A stretch of 45,507 bases of DNA, from assembly GCA_041747855.1 (NCBI GenBank), contig JBGTEJ010000068.1, positions 1-45,507 of the forward strand, read 5' to 3'. This document shows, piece by piece, positions 1 to 8,172 of the stretch; position 1 is the first letter of the stretch; every line of letters starts with the position of its first letter. Source of the DNA: ZC4RG35 sp041747855. GTDB taxonomy: Bacteria > Actinomycetota > Acidimicrobiia > Spongiisociales > ZC4RG35. The translations under genes and the position numbers were made by a program. Below the pieces are notes generated by a model. That model had not been told where the DNA came from. It worked only from the letters and a program-made list of their open reading frames with translations, and ran no database searches.

Positions 1-32
1 GCTTTGAGTCTCAACCGGCTAGGCCCATGACC

Positions 33-1604
33 TCATTTAGCACTGAGCAGCCCATTAAGAACGGTACCCGCTCGCTGCGCCCTAACACCGTCTAGCTCAG
101 CAAGCGCCTCACGGGCAGCCCTCCAACCAGTTTTGCCTGACCTTACAACCAGTAGGTATGCATCCACCAGAGGAGCCAGCACGACCGTGTCAGCAGAAAC
201 GGAAAGTGCAGCTGTGTCGACCACAACCAGATCGTACCGAATGCGCAGGTAAGAAAGCAGGCGACCTACCTTCTCGACGGATGCGGGAGCCGTAGACGGA
301 TCCTTGCTGGAGCTCCCTGTTACGACCACATCTAACCCATCAAGGAGGGTCTCTTGAACAATCCCAAACACGTCGTCATCCTCAACAGCCTGTGACAACC
401 CCGCTTGATTATCTACAAGGACCAGTTCATGAATTCGAGGAGAGATAAGGTTCGCGTCCACAACCAGCACTCTCTTTCCGGAGCGGGCGGCGACCGCGGC
501 CAGTCGAAGGGCTACAGTCGACTTCCCCTCGGAGGGATTGGCACTAGTCACCATCAGGACTGCTGCTCGGGAGTCATTTCCTCCGAACGTGAGAGTGGCA
601 TAGAGGCGCACCACCGCCTGGTCGAAGGGTGTCCCGCTAACGGCAAGTGATAGAGAACCCAAGTCTGTGCCTCCCCGTTTCAAGAATCTGACTGAGCGGA
701 GACTTCTATCGAAAGGCAGCACCCCAACTATTGGCCCGGCATCCAAAGCGCGGAGGTCATCGAGCGAAACTATCAGCGGGTCACTGCTTTCCATTTTGAG
801 CGCCACACCCAGTCCAATCGCCAAGCCGGCTATCGCGGCTACCACGGAGCGGAGGAGAGCATTAGGGGTAGACGGCCCAGTGGGAATCGTTGCCGGTTCC
901 GAAACCGTAATACTTCGCGCTAGAAGCGACAGCTCTCGAGATCGCAGGCCAGAGAGAAGGCTGTAGTAGTTGGCGATGGCGAGATCGAAGGAACGGGCTG
1001 CCGCTGCCACAGTGGGCGAATCATCCGGATCCTGCTGGGCCGCCGACACATAGTTTTCGAGAGCCTCCTCAGCCTCCCTCTCTGCCTCGGCCAACTGGGA
1101 TTCGACCAAGTCCCGGTGGACTTCAGCTCCAGCGAGGGTCATCCGACGCCCCGTGTCGGCCACATAGTTCGCTATGAAGTTGGCCATCGACGCAGCCCCA
1201 TCGGGTGTGGAGTGAAGCACTTCAATTACGAGGAGCTCCGTGCCCCCTGGGCCGGAAACCTCGACTCTGGGTTTTCCCGAAAGTCCAAGATCGGCCATGG
1301 CTCTCTCCGCGACCACATTGCTAGAGGCAATCTCCGTATAAGTAGCCATCAACCGGTCGGAGAGAAAGGAGTCGAAACCGCCAGCACCGGTGATGACAGT
1401 GGAAACATGGACCGTCGCCGAGGCGGTGTACTGCTGACTCGCAAATGGAATGGTGAGTAAGGATACGACAACGGTCAGGATGGCGATGCCCCCCACTACC
1501 GCCTGCCGCCGGCGCACAGTCTCAAAAAGCCCTAACGGCGCCCCTGACACCGACCCCGGAGAGGAGGCCGGTCCGCGATCTGTTCTACCGTGCCCCTCAC
1601 TCAC
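33..1604 (-). CDS. Polysaccharide chain-length regulator / BY-kinase-like ATPase (Wzz-CpsD fusion)
   Basis: A 523-residue fusion of a Wzz-type membrane domain and a cytoplasmic P-loop ATPase of the bacterial tyrosine-kinase family. Membrane segments lie at about 36-54 and 251-268, with a periplasmic, coiled-coil-prone region between them (acidic, Ala-rich at 165-205). The ATPase shows Walker A SANPSEGKST (354-363), Walker A' VLVVDANLISP (379-389) and Walker B DLVVVDTAAL (458-467). Such proteins set chain length in Wzx/Wzy-dependent polysaccharide export. Odd points: Walker A' lacks the usual DADLRRP arginines, Walker B ends in TAA rather than TPP, and the C-terminus (ending LLSAK) has no tyrosine cluster, so classical autophosphorylation is doubtful. 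It overlaps the upstream GT4 gene by 4 bases and is the last gene of a three-gene leftward operon as far as the window shows. Confidence 0.85.
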   Translation of the reverse strand: MSEGHGRTDRGPASSPGSVSGAPLGLFETVRRRQAVVGGIAILTVVVSLLTIPFASQQYTASATVHVSTVITGAGGFDSFLSDRLMATYTEIASSNVVAERAMADLGLSGKPRVEVSGPGGTELLVIEVLHSTPDGAASMANFIANYVADTGRRMTLAGAEVHRDLVESQLAEAEREAEEALENYVSAAQQDPDDSPTVAAAARSFDLAIANYYSLLSGLRSRELSLLARSITVSEPATIPTGPSTPNALLRSVVAAIAGLAIGLGVALKMESSDPLIVSLDDLRALDAGPIVGVLPFDRSLRSVRFLKRGGTDLGSLSLAVSGTPFDQAVVRLYATLTFGGNDSRAAVLMVTSANPSEGKSTVALRLAAVAARSGKRVLVVDANLISPRIHELVLVDNQAGLSQAVEDDDVFGIVQETLLDGLDVVVTGSSSKDPSTAPASVEKVGRLLSYLRIRYDLVVVDTAALSVSADTVVLAPLVDAYLLVVRSGKTGWRAAREALAELDGVRAQRAGTVLNGLLSAK

Positions 1605-2725
1605 TTCCCCGGCGTCCCCATTCGATGTCCTGCTCCCAAGTCGTGGAAGATAGTCTGGTAGCGCCGAATACTTTTTTCAAGACTGAACTCTGCCTCGACT
1701 CTCGCCCGACCAGCCTCGCCCATGCGCTCGGCGAGATCCCTATCCCCAAGAATTCTGAGTACAGCTGCGGCCAGCAGCTCTGGTCTCCCCGGAGGGACCA
1801 CAAAGCCCGAGACGCCGTCCTCGACGACCTCGGCCACGCTACCCACATCAGTGGCCACGACGGGGGTTCTTTCGGCCATCGCCTCGAGGATGGAGAGTGG
1901 TTGAGCCTCGTGCCAAGAGGACAGAACAACAACACCAGACTCAGCCATGACATCGCGAATCGTCGATACATTCCCAAGAAACTGAACATCCTCGATACCT
2001 AGATCAAAGGCCATCCGCTGCAGCCTCTCCCGCTCCGGTCCATCACCGGCGACTACAAACTGGGCGCTCGGCCGCGCCCTGCGAATGAGAGAAGCGGCCT
2101 CAAGAAAGACTTCATGCCCTTTCCACTTCCGCAGACCCGCCACGATGGCCACCTGCTCAGAGTTGCGTTCCCGTATTCCGGTCGCGCCTATTGACAGGTC
2201 CACTCCGTTAGGGACAATGAACAGATGGTCTTTCGGAATGCCCTTCTCGCGAACTAGATAATCACGATGCCCAAGGGAGAGCGCCACGTACCAGTCGAAG
2301 CGACGAAAGAACAAGAGATCACCGATAGATAAGAGCCAACGGCGGCGGCGCGTGAGAAAGGCACGGCGAACGGTGTCGTAGGAGTGAAACCCGAGCACCG
2401 TAACCGATCGACCAGCCGCCAGCAGCGCAACAACCGTGTTCAGAAACCCATCCGGGGCGTATACGACCCCGCACTCCTCGCGACGAAGAATCTGTGCGAT
2501 TCGTATTATTCCTCGGAGATCGACTGACGAGGCCATGAGGTTCGAGTACACGACATGGCCCTGTCTTGCAAGCTCGTCGCCCAACTCCCCGGGCTGGTAG
2601 AGGCATATCACGACTGGTCGTACCACATTGGGATCGATCCCTCTCACAATCTCGAAGATGACCTTCTCGCTGCCACCACCGCGCGGGAGAGACATGTATA
2701 CAAGAGCAACGGAGGTTTCAGCCAT
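1601..2725 (-). CDS. Glycosyltransferase family 4 (GT-B fold)
   Basis: A 374-residue GT4-type glycosyltransferase. The N-terminal acceptor domain starts with the glycine-rich loop PRGGGSEKV (residues 14-22). The C-terminal nucleotide-sugar domain carries VAGLRKWKGHEVFLEA and the E-x7-E motif EAQPLSILE, followed by AMAERTPVVATDVG. It should add one sugar to a polyprenyl-linked repeat unit at the inner face of the membrane; donor and acceptor cannot be told from sequence. The ATG start at 2725 overlaps the end of the upstream GT4 gene by 8 bases, and its stop overlaps the chain-length gene by 4, which indicates translational coupling. Confidence 0.85.
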   Translation of the reverse strand: MAETSVALVYMSLPRGGGSEKVIFEIVRGIDPNVVRPVVICLYQPGELGDELARQGHVVYSNLMASSVDLRGIIRIAQILRREECGVVYAPDGFLNTVVALLAAGRSVTVLGFHSYDTVRRAFLTRRRRWLLSIGDLLFFRRFDWYVALSLGHRDYLVREKGIPKDHLFIVPNGVDLSIGATGIRERNSEQVAIVAGLRKWKGHEVFLEAASLIRRARPSAQFVVAGDGPERERLQRMAFDLGIEDVQFLGNVSTIRDVMAESGVVVLSSWHEAQPLSILEAMAERTPVVATDVGSVAEVVEDGVSGFVVPPGRPELLAAAVLRILGDRDLAERMGEAGRARVEAEFSLEKSIRRYQTIFHDLGAGHRMGTPGK

Positions 2726-3860
2726 GATCGTCTATCACCTGTTGGTACACATCGAGAAGACGAGTGGCAACTTTGCTCGGTCTGAACCTGTCTTCTGCGA
2801 CATGCCGCGCTTCTTCTCCTATATGCGCCGCGGCCACTGGATCCCTGAGGACTCGACGAAGATGCTCCGCCAGAAGTTCGATCGCCCCCGGCGAATATAG
2901 GAGGCCCGTCATGCCATCGTCGACCATGTCGGCCACACCCCCAACTCTCGTCGCGATTACCGGTGTTGCTGCGGCCATAGCCTCCGCCACCGCCATCGGA
3001 CTATTCTCTTGATAAGAGGGCAGTACTAGAACTGAGCACCGTGAGTACTCCTCAATTAGGTCAGCCCGCCGCAGCGGACCCAAGAGGGAAACCTGCCGTT
3101 CAAGATGAAGCTGGCGAACTCGAGCCTGCAAGGTCTCCAGATAGGCTGGCTCCCGAAATCCTCCTGCCACCCTGACCTCGAGTCGTGGGAACTCTGCCAG
3201 TAGCTTGCTTGCGGCCTCGACAAGGTCCATGACGCCTTTCAACCTCGTCACCGCTCCCACGAACAGGATTGTTGCCGGAGCCCGCGAGGGTTCGACGGCG
3301 AAGAACCCGTCCGACACCGGATTCCACCCGGTGTGCCAATTGCCTTGTGCCAGCCCCCCAAAGTGCCGCATTGGATAGCCACCAGGCTGGTATAGGTGGC
3401 GCGCCTTTCGAATCACGCGTCGCTGCACTTGTGACTGCAGTCGACGTCTCAACTTCGCGATCGGGTTATCGAGGTACTTGAGCTCCTCGTCCACGATGCC
3501 ATGCACGGAGACCAGGAGGGGATACCCCAGGCTGAGGCCGATGTCGCCGAACATCTGAGTCCCCTGAGCATGAACTACGTCGGGTTCAATCTCGGATACG
3601 AGTGCCCTTATCCTTCGCCGAGGAAGGTAATAGCGGGTGGTCGTGAGCAGTCGCCTCGGGGAGTGGAGATAGTGAACGACAGCGCCATTCCAATTAACTG
3701 TCCGGTCCTTTGTAGCGGAATCGTCGAGTGTGATCACATCGACGTGTACCCCTCGGTCAAGGGTTCGGAGTCCAAGGATCAGGTCGGAAGTCGAAGCCTC
3801 GACTCCACCGTCCGGGGCTGATGGGTGACGGGGGAATGGACCTACTATCACCAATCGCAT
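2718..3860 (-). CDS. Glycosyltransferase family 4 (GT-B fold)
   Basis: A 380-residue GT4-type glycosyltransferase and first gene of the leftward operon. It has an N-terminal Rossmann segment (MRLVIVGPFPRHPSAPDGGV), a donor-binding core with ATILFVGAVTRLKGVMDLVEA, and the E-x7-E motif ENSPMAVAE followed by AMAAATPVIATRVGGV. It is one of three GT4 enzymes in this locus and probably acts on the growing lipid-linked oligosaccharide. The ATG at 3860 follows a purine-rich GGGGCGG about 6 bases upstream. The linkage formed is unknown. It diverges from the membrane-protein gene at 3959 across a 98-base intergenic region. Confidence 0.85.
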   Translation of the reverse strand: MRLVIVGPFPRHPSAPDGGVEASTSDLILGLRTLDRGVHVDVITLDDSATKDRTVNWNGAVVHYLHSPRRLLTTTRYYLPRRRIRALVSEIEPDVVHAQGTQMFGDIGLSLGYPLLVSVHGIVDEELKYLDNPIAKLRRRLQSQVQRRVIRKARHLYQPGGYPMRHFGGLAQGNWHTGWNPVSDGFFAVEPSRAPATILFVGAVTRLKGVMDLVEAASKLLAEFPRLEVRVAGGFREPAYLETLQARVRQLHLERQVSLLGPLRRADLIEEYSRCSVLVLPSYQENSPMAVAEAMAAATPVIATRVGGVADMVDDGMTGLLYSPGAIELLAEHLRRVLRDPVAAAHIGEEARHVAEDRFRPSKVATRLLDVYQQVIDDHG

Positions 3861-3958
3861 CTAGCACCGCCCCAAGCCGTAAGTAAGATGGTCGGAGTGG
3901 GAGGCCAGCTGGGAACCAGAACGTTCGGAATCGGACTCGCCCAACCTCCCTTCCCCCA
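3861..3958. promoter_or_regulatory. Divergent intergenic region with an 8-base palindrome
   Basis: This 98-base gap separates two divergent polysaccharide operons and must hold promoters for both. No convincing -35/-10 pair was found; a TACTTA-like -10 may serve the leftward operon. A perfect palindrome GAACGTTC lies at 3919-3926 and could be an operator core, but an 8-base palindrome alone is weak evidence. Confidence 0.3.
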
Positions 3959-5386
3959 ATGAGACACTACGAGAATGGTAGCGAGAAACTCGGCTGGCAA
4001 ACCATTCGGACCTACCGACGACCCTACCGGACTGCTGCACTGATCATCCCTATAACTGTCATCGTGGGGATGGTCTCCATGCTCGTCGGACCTTTGGCGG
4101 CAGCAGCTGCTGCGGCGGTCCCGGCCTTGATGGTTGCCCTCCGCTACCCCTTTGCTCTCTCGGTTGCCGCGCTCATTGGCTGGCCACTTCTAGCAGCCCT
4201 TCCTGAACTAAGAGTCCCAGGGGGGTTGACCGACATTAGCTTCGAGCGCATTGCCCTAGCCGCCGCCGCCGGGGTCACCCTAATAGCGGTACCACGATCC
4301 CGCTTTCTCACACTGACGGTGTCGCCATGGGTAGCGCTGTACTTTCTAGCCAGCGTGATCTGGATCGTCCTGTGGGGTGCGGTCGGGACTTCGCTCGTTG
4401 TCCTATTGTCGATCGTTACCGTCTATTGGCTGACTAGATCGCACCTGGAAAATTCCCACCGCATCTACCAACTTCTCGCCGCTATCACGATTGCCGCTGT
4501 GGCGATCAGCTGGACAGGGTTTTATGAACGCTTGCTGGACCTTGAATACTCAGCATTCGACGTGACCACGGGGACTGCTGCTGGCACACGCTACCTTGAT
4601 GTCCCCGGTGGTCGGGCCACCGGAGTCCTGGGAAACCCCGCCATCTACGGCGCCATCGCAGCATCAGGACTCCTATGCAGCATGATTCTGTGGCTTAAGG
4701 CAACAAAGCGTTCAACGCGCCTGTTGACTGGGCTAGCCGCCGTCAACCTCAGCTATGCCGTTTTTGTCTCGTACACTCGGTCGGCGTGGCTGGCAGGGCT
4801 GGTCGGAGTCGTCGTGGCTTTGATCCTGAATCGAGATCTGCGCCACCAGGCAATACTCGTTTCAGTAATTCTTGTCGTGGGGGCTTCTTTTGGCCTGTTC
4901 TTCGCCGTAGACGCCCCCGACGCAACCGCCCTGTCGGATCGGCTGACCAATGTCTCGACCGTTGAAGGCCGGCTGGATCGGGCGGCCTACTCCTTGGGAG
5001 CCTTCGCCGAAGCACCCCTCGTGGGTCAAGGACCGGGCGTGCTCAACCGTCTGATTGCCGCACGATTCCCTGGGGGCGGATTTGACACCTCTCACAACAC
5101 CTATCTGACATTGGCGGTCAACGGTGGACTTCTCCTCCTCGTACCTCTGGTGGCTCTAGCGTTAAGTTGGCTGCGGATGGCAACTCGCCGGCAGGTGGCG
5201 CGAACCCCATCTGCGACCCGCGACGCAATTGCCGCTGCCGCAGGAATCGTCTCCGTCTACCTTGTTTCGGGAACGTTTCTCGATCTGGCCAACTTCCCGT
5301 ACTTCACTGCCATCTTCTTTGCCAGTGGAGCCCTCATCGAACAGGTCCACTCGATGAGCGAAGTGGGGGAAAGAGGGTTGATGTGA
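3959..5386 (+). CDS. O-antigen polymerase/ligase-like integral membrane protein (Wzy_C type)
   Basis: A 475-residue polytopic membrane protein with roughly ten to twelve hydrophobic segments. The signature region includes FVSYTRSAWLAGLVG and, further on, a large loop with GQGPGVLNR and TSHNTYLTLAVNGG, matching the conserved His-Asn of Wzy_C/O-antigen ligase proteins. In a Wzx/Wzy locus it most likely polymerises repeat units on the outer face of the membrane; a ligase role cannot be excluded because the two activities share the fold. The ATG at 3959 has a poor ribosome-binding site, so a somewhat different start is possible. Its stop overlaps the GTG start of the flippase gene by 4 bases. Confidence 0.8.
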   Translation: MRHYENGSEKLGWQTIRTYRRPYRTAALIIPITVIVGMVSMLVGPLAAAAAAAVPALMVALRYPFALSVAALIGWPLLAALPELRVPGGLTDISFERIALAAAAGVTLIAVPRSRFLTLTVSPWVALYFLASVIWIVLWGAVGTSLVVLLSIVTVYWLTRSHLENSHRIYQLLAAITIAAVAISWTGFYERLLDLEYSAFDVTTGTAAGTRYLDVPGGRATGVLGNPAIYGAIAASGLLCSMILWLKATKRSTRLLTGLAAVNLSYAVFVSYTRSAWLAGLVGVVVALILNRDLRHQAILVSVILVVGASFGLFFAVDAPDATALSDRLTNVSTVEGRLDRAAYSLGAFAEAPLVGQGPGVLNRLIAARFPGGGFDTSHNTYLTLAVNGGLLLLVPLVALALSWLRMATRRQVARTPSATRDAIAAAAGIVSVYLVSGTFLDLANFPYFTAIFFASGALIEQVHSMSEVGERGLM

Positions 5387-6915
5387 GACTTGGGCGGTCG
5401 ACGGCAGCCGTCGTCGCCGCAGTTGGCATCGCATCGGTCGCCGGACTGGTGCGCGACGTGACCATCGCTCACTTCTTCGGAACCTCCGCTGAGTCTGACA
5501 TCTTCTTCTTTGCATTCTCGATGGTGGTCCGGCTCCCCCAGTTCTTGCTGCCAGCCGTGAGCGCCGCATTCATACCCATTTACCTCCGGCTAAAGGCGAA
5601 GGGGTCAGGGGAGGCACTTCCGCTTGTGGGGACAGTGGTCAACATGGTCCTCATCGGGATGGCGGGCCTTACCCTGATCACCGCGATCTTCGCCCCGGTG
5701 TTAACCACCCTGACTGGTTCGGGGTTTTCGGATGGCCTAAGGATCGAAGCCGTCGTCATGCTAAGGCTTCTCTCGCCTACCATCGTCTTCCTGGGTTCGG
5801 TCGGGATTCTGAAAGCGATTCTCGAGTCTGAGGGAAGATTCTTAATTTCGCAGTCTCAACAACTAATCATGTCCCTCGGAATGATCCTGGCTGTGTTGTT
5901 CCTCGGACCCCGACTTGGGATCTACAGCCTTCCAGTTGGGATTATGGCGGCAAACGGCATCCAGGTCTTCTGGATGATCTACTGGGCGCGGCGCGCGGGT
6001 CTCCTCATAAGACCTCGCTGGCAGATTCGGCATCCGGAGATCCGCAAGTTCGTCACACTGCTCTTGCCTGGTCTCGCTGGCGCAGCGGTTCTGTGGATGA
6101 TGCCGGTGATCGACGTCGCGTTGGCGTCGGGCCTGACCGAAGGTTCAGTGGCAGCGCTTGCATTCGCCAATAGACCTCTCGACCTCTTCAGCCGCGTAGC
6201 GATCCACTCGCTAGTGATAACGGGGCTGCCGATACTGACGATGCGGGCGATGAGCGAAGGACGGCCCAATATGGGGCAAGCCTTCGCAGGCTATTTGGGC
6301 AACGTTGTGTATGTATTGGCTCCGATAAGTTTGGTCCTCTTTGCGCTTCGAGTTCCAATGATCCGGATCCTGTTCGAGCGGGGAGAGTTCAATCCCGAGT
6401 CCACCGCAGCGACGGCGTCAGTGTTCGGCGCGCTAGCCCTCGGCCTACCTATGATGGCTGTCGCTACTCTTGTCTCGACGTCGTTCAACGCCCTTGAGGA
6501 CACGAGAACGCCAGCGATCTGGGGAGCCGGCGCCAATGTAGTTGTGAAGGCGATGACTGCCCCACTCCTCACTGCGAAGTTCGGACTCATAGGTCTCGCT
6601 GCGTCGACGTCAATAGTTTACGCGGCATCCACGACGATCCTCCTATGGAGGTTTGGGCGAACCCATCCAAGCGTTGATGTTGGCGTGCTCGTCTCCGGCC
6701 TTCTCAGAGTACTGGGATTAGCGCTCGTAGGTTCTCTGCCCGCATTTCTGATCGCGGAATCTGGCATCCCCGACATAAGCGCCATAGCGACCGCTACCCT
6801 CGCCACCGCAGCCGCATACCTTGCAGCAACCCGAATAGTACGAGTTCCGGAGAGCGAAGAAGTCCAACGATTTCTGTCCCAGGAGTGGAAGAGAATCGTG
6901 AGCAAGATGAAGTGA
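5383..6915 (+). CDS. MurJ/Wzx-like lipid-linked oligosaccharide flippase (MOP superfamily)
   Basis: A 510-residue polytopic protein resembling MurJ/MviN. The N-terminus has GLVRDVTIAHFFGTSAESD, the family's Arg-Asp and FG motif in the first helices. The middle has ILFERGEFNPEST followed by SFNALEDTRTPA, the typical MurJ stretch of TM7-8. The reading frame is open upstream to 5167, but that part overlaps the previous gene. The GTG at 5383, with GAAAGAGGG about 6 bases upstream and a 4-base overlap with the polymerase stop, gives the usual family start. In this context it is most simply the Wzx flippase of the polysaccharide; a second peptidoglycan lipid II flippase is the alternative. Confidence 0.82.
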   Translation: MRLGRSTAAVVAAVGIASVAGLVRDVTIAHFFGTSAESDIFFFAFSMVVRLPQFLLPAVSAAFIPIYLRLKAKGSGEALPLVGTVVNMVLIGMAGLTLITAIFAPVLTTLTGSGFSDGLRIEAVVMLRLLSPTIVFLGSVGILKAILESEGRFLISQSQQLIMSLGMILAVLFLGPRLGIYSLPVGIMAANGIQVFWMIYWARRAGLLIRPRWQIRHPEIRKFVTLLLPGLAGAAVLWMMPVIDVALASGLTEGSVAALAFANRPLDLFSRVAIHSLVITGLPILTMRAMSEGRPNMGQAFAGYLGNVVYVLAPISLVLFALRVPMIRILFERGEFNPESTAATASVFGALALGLPMMAVATLVSTSFNALEDTRTPAIWGAGANVVVKAMTAPLLTAKFGLIGLAASTSIVYAASTTILLWRFGRTHPSVDVGVLVSGLLRVLGLALVGSLPAFLIAESGIPDISAIATATLATAAAYLAATRIVRVPESEEVQRFLSQEWKRIVSKMK

Positions 6916-6964
6916 GGGCACATCCCGACCGGTTGCGAGAAGACTGCTGCCAGCCCGCCTTCAC

Positions 6965-7945
6965 TTAGGCAATGGAGCCACCATCTTCACGCGTCTGCAA
7001 CACCCTCGTATAGACCTCCACATTTCGAACGGCGGCAGCCTTCAATCCCCAGTGGAGCACTCGGTCACGTCCGTTCTCGAGCCGCCGCCCGGCTGTGAAC
7101 ACTTGACGAAGTTTGGCTGACATGTCATCAGGGGTCCGCTCGCAAACATAACAGCCTACAACGCCCGAGATATGCTCAACAATATCGCCGACATCCACCG
7201 ACACGACCGGAAGATTGCACGCTAAAGCCTCTCGCGGAGCAGCTGGGGCCCCCTCATGCGAGGAAGCCATTGCTAAAACATCACAAGCATTCATGTATTC
7301 GGCGACTACTGCCGGTGTTCTTCCATAGACTATTACCATTTCGGCACCATCTATCTGAGCAACGGCGGCTTCAACGATGTCTGGACGTTTCACCCTCACC
7401 CGGGCGGGGTCGTACGGGAACAAGACCAGATTGATCCCGTTTGGCAAGTCATGCTTCGTGCGCATAGCGGCTTTGTCCATCGGAGTAAACGTTTCAAGGT
7501 CGATGCCAGCTGGGATGACGTCCACCTGAACGCTCCCAAGAAGACCCTTCATCTGAGCTCCCGGAACTATGACGGCTGATACCAGTCTCGCCAAGACCCG
7601 AGCGAGCTGCCGCTCTAAGAAGCGATACACGTCCGATCCCATGAATGTGAGTACCACCGGCTTTCGAACCTGACATCTAGCGACCCAGCCGTTGAAGCCA
7701 TAGTGGGCGTGGATCAAGTCGTACTTGTCTAATCCACCGCTAATTGAGAGTCTGAACATCGTGATGGCCGCCCGGAGATAGTTCCACGCTGAGTACCTTC
7801 CAGCCACCGGGAAAAGGTCGACTTCTACGTCGATCTCGTCCATGCCCTGCTTCAATTGACGAGAATAGACGTGAGCTACCTCATCCGCGCTACAGATTGA
7901 CGGTCGCACGTCAAAGTCTGCAATCACCACAAACAAGATCCTCAT
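6965..7945 (-). CDS. Glycosyltransferase family 4, short form
   Basis: A 326-residue GT4-type transferase, shorter than the other two here. The N-terminus MRILFVVIADFDVRPS begins the acceptor domain, HAHYGFNGWVA and LTFMGSDVYRFL follow, and the donor domain has the E-x7-E motif EGAPAAPRE and VVSVDVGDIVEHI. The ATG at 7945 is preceded by GAGG at good spacing. It stands alone on the minus strand, convergent with the flippase gene and divergent from the initiating transferase operon. A matching promoter lies at 7978-8005. Sugar specificity is unknown. Confidence 0.8.
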   Translation of the reverse strand: MRILFVVIADFDVRPSICSADEVAHVYSRQLKQGMDEIDVEVDLFPVAGRYSAWNYLRAAITMFRLSISGGLDKYDLIHAHYGFNGWVARCQVRKPVVLTFMGSDVYRFLERQLARVLARLVSAVIVPGAQMKGLLGSVQVDVIPAGIDLETFTPMDKAAMRTKHDLPNGINLVLFPYDPARVRVKRPDIVEAAVAQIDGAEMVIVYGRTPAVVAEYMNACDVLAMASSHEGAPAAPREALACNLPVVSVDVGDIVEHISGVVGCYVCERTPDDMSAKLRQVFTAGRRLENGRDRVLHWGLKAAAVRNVEVYTRVLQTREDGGSIA

Positions 7946-7977
7946 TCATCCTCATTCGGTGCACCACCCTTGCAGAA

Positions 7978-8005
7978 ATCCTAGTGCTGCTGCTAATGGT
8001 GTCCA
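7978..8005 (-). promoter_or_regulatory. Predicted sigma70-type promoter of the lone GT4 gene
   Basis: On the minus strand TGGACA (8005-8000, five of six matches to TTGACA) is followed after 16 bases by TAGGAT (7983-7978). The -10 sits 33 bases before the start codon at 7945, leaving a short leader with a GAGG ribosome-binding site. Prediction from sequence only. Confidence 0.45.
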
Positions 8006-8041
8006 CCGGCGTGGAGTTGCCTGCGGCCGACGTCGATAGGT

Positions 8042-8143
8042 TTGACTACGCCTAGTAGTCAAGATCGCGAAAATCTCGGCAAAACCGGCAGTTGCGTCAC
8101 CACTTTCGGTGGTGGTAGCCTACTGCTCGAACTGGGGCAGTTC
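8042..8143 (+). promoter_or_regulatory. Structured leader or operator region upstream of the phosphoglycosyl transferase operon
   Basis: Three successive inverted repeats precede the operon that starts at 8173. The first is TTGACTAC / GTAGTCAA (8042-8049 and 8055-8062, 5-base loop). The second is a two-tier stem: GCAGT (8088-8092) with ACTGC (8122-8126), enclosing CACCAC (8098-8103) with GTGGTG (8109-8114), loop TTTCG. The third is GAACTG / CAGTTC (8129-8134 and 8138-8143, loop GGG). A possible promoter TTGCGT-18-TAGCCT (8092-8121) overlaps the second; TAGGTT at 8037-8042 is another possible -10. So the repeats may be DNA operators, RNA structure, or both. I do not recognise a known riboswitch class. 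Confidence 0.45.
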
Positions 8144-8172
8144 ATGGGGCAACAAATTAGGAGCTGGGGGCA

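Noticed and set aside
5167..5382. Longer N-terminus for the flippase
   Set aside because: It overlaps the polymerase gene in another frame and adds 72 non-hydrophobic residues unlike MurJ; GTG 5383 is coupled to the previous stop.
8060..8130. Cyclic-di-GMP riboswitch before the polysaccharide operon (GGCAAAACC resembles part of the GEMM-I core)
   Set aside because: The other conserved parts (GACGCAAAGCC and the closing GGCCT) are absent; kept only as an unassigned structured region.
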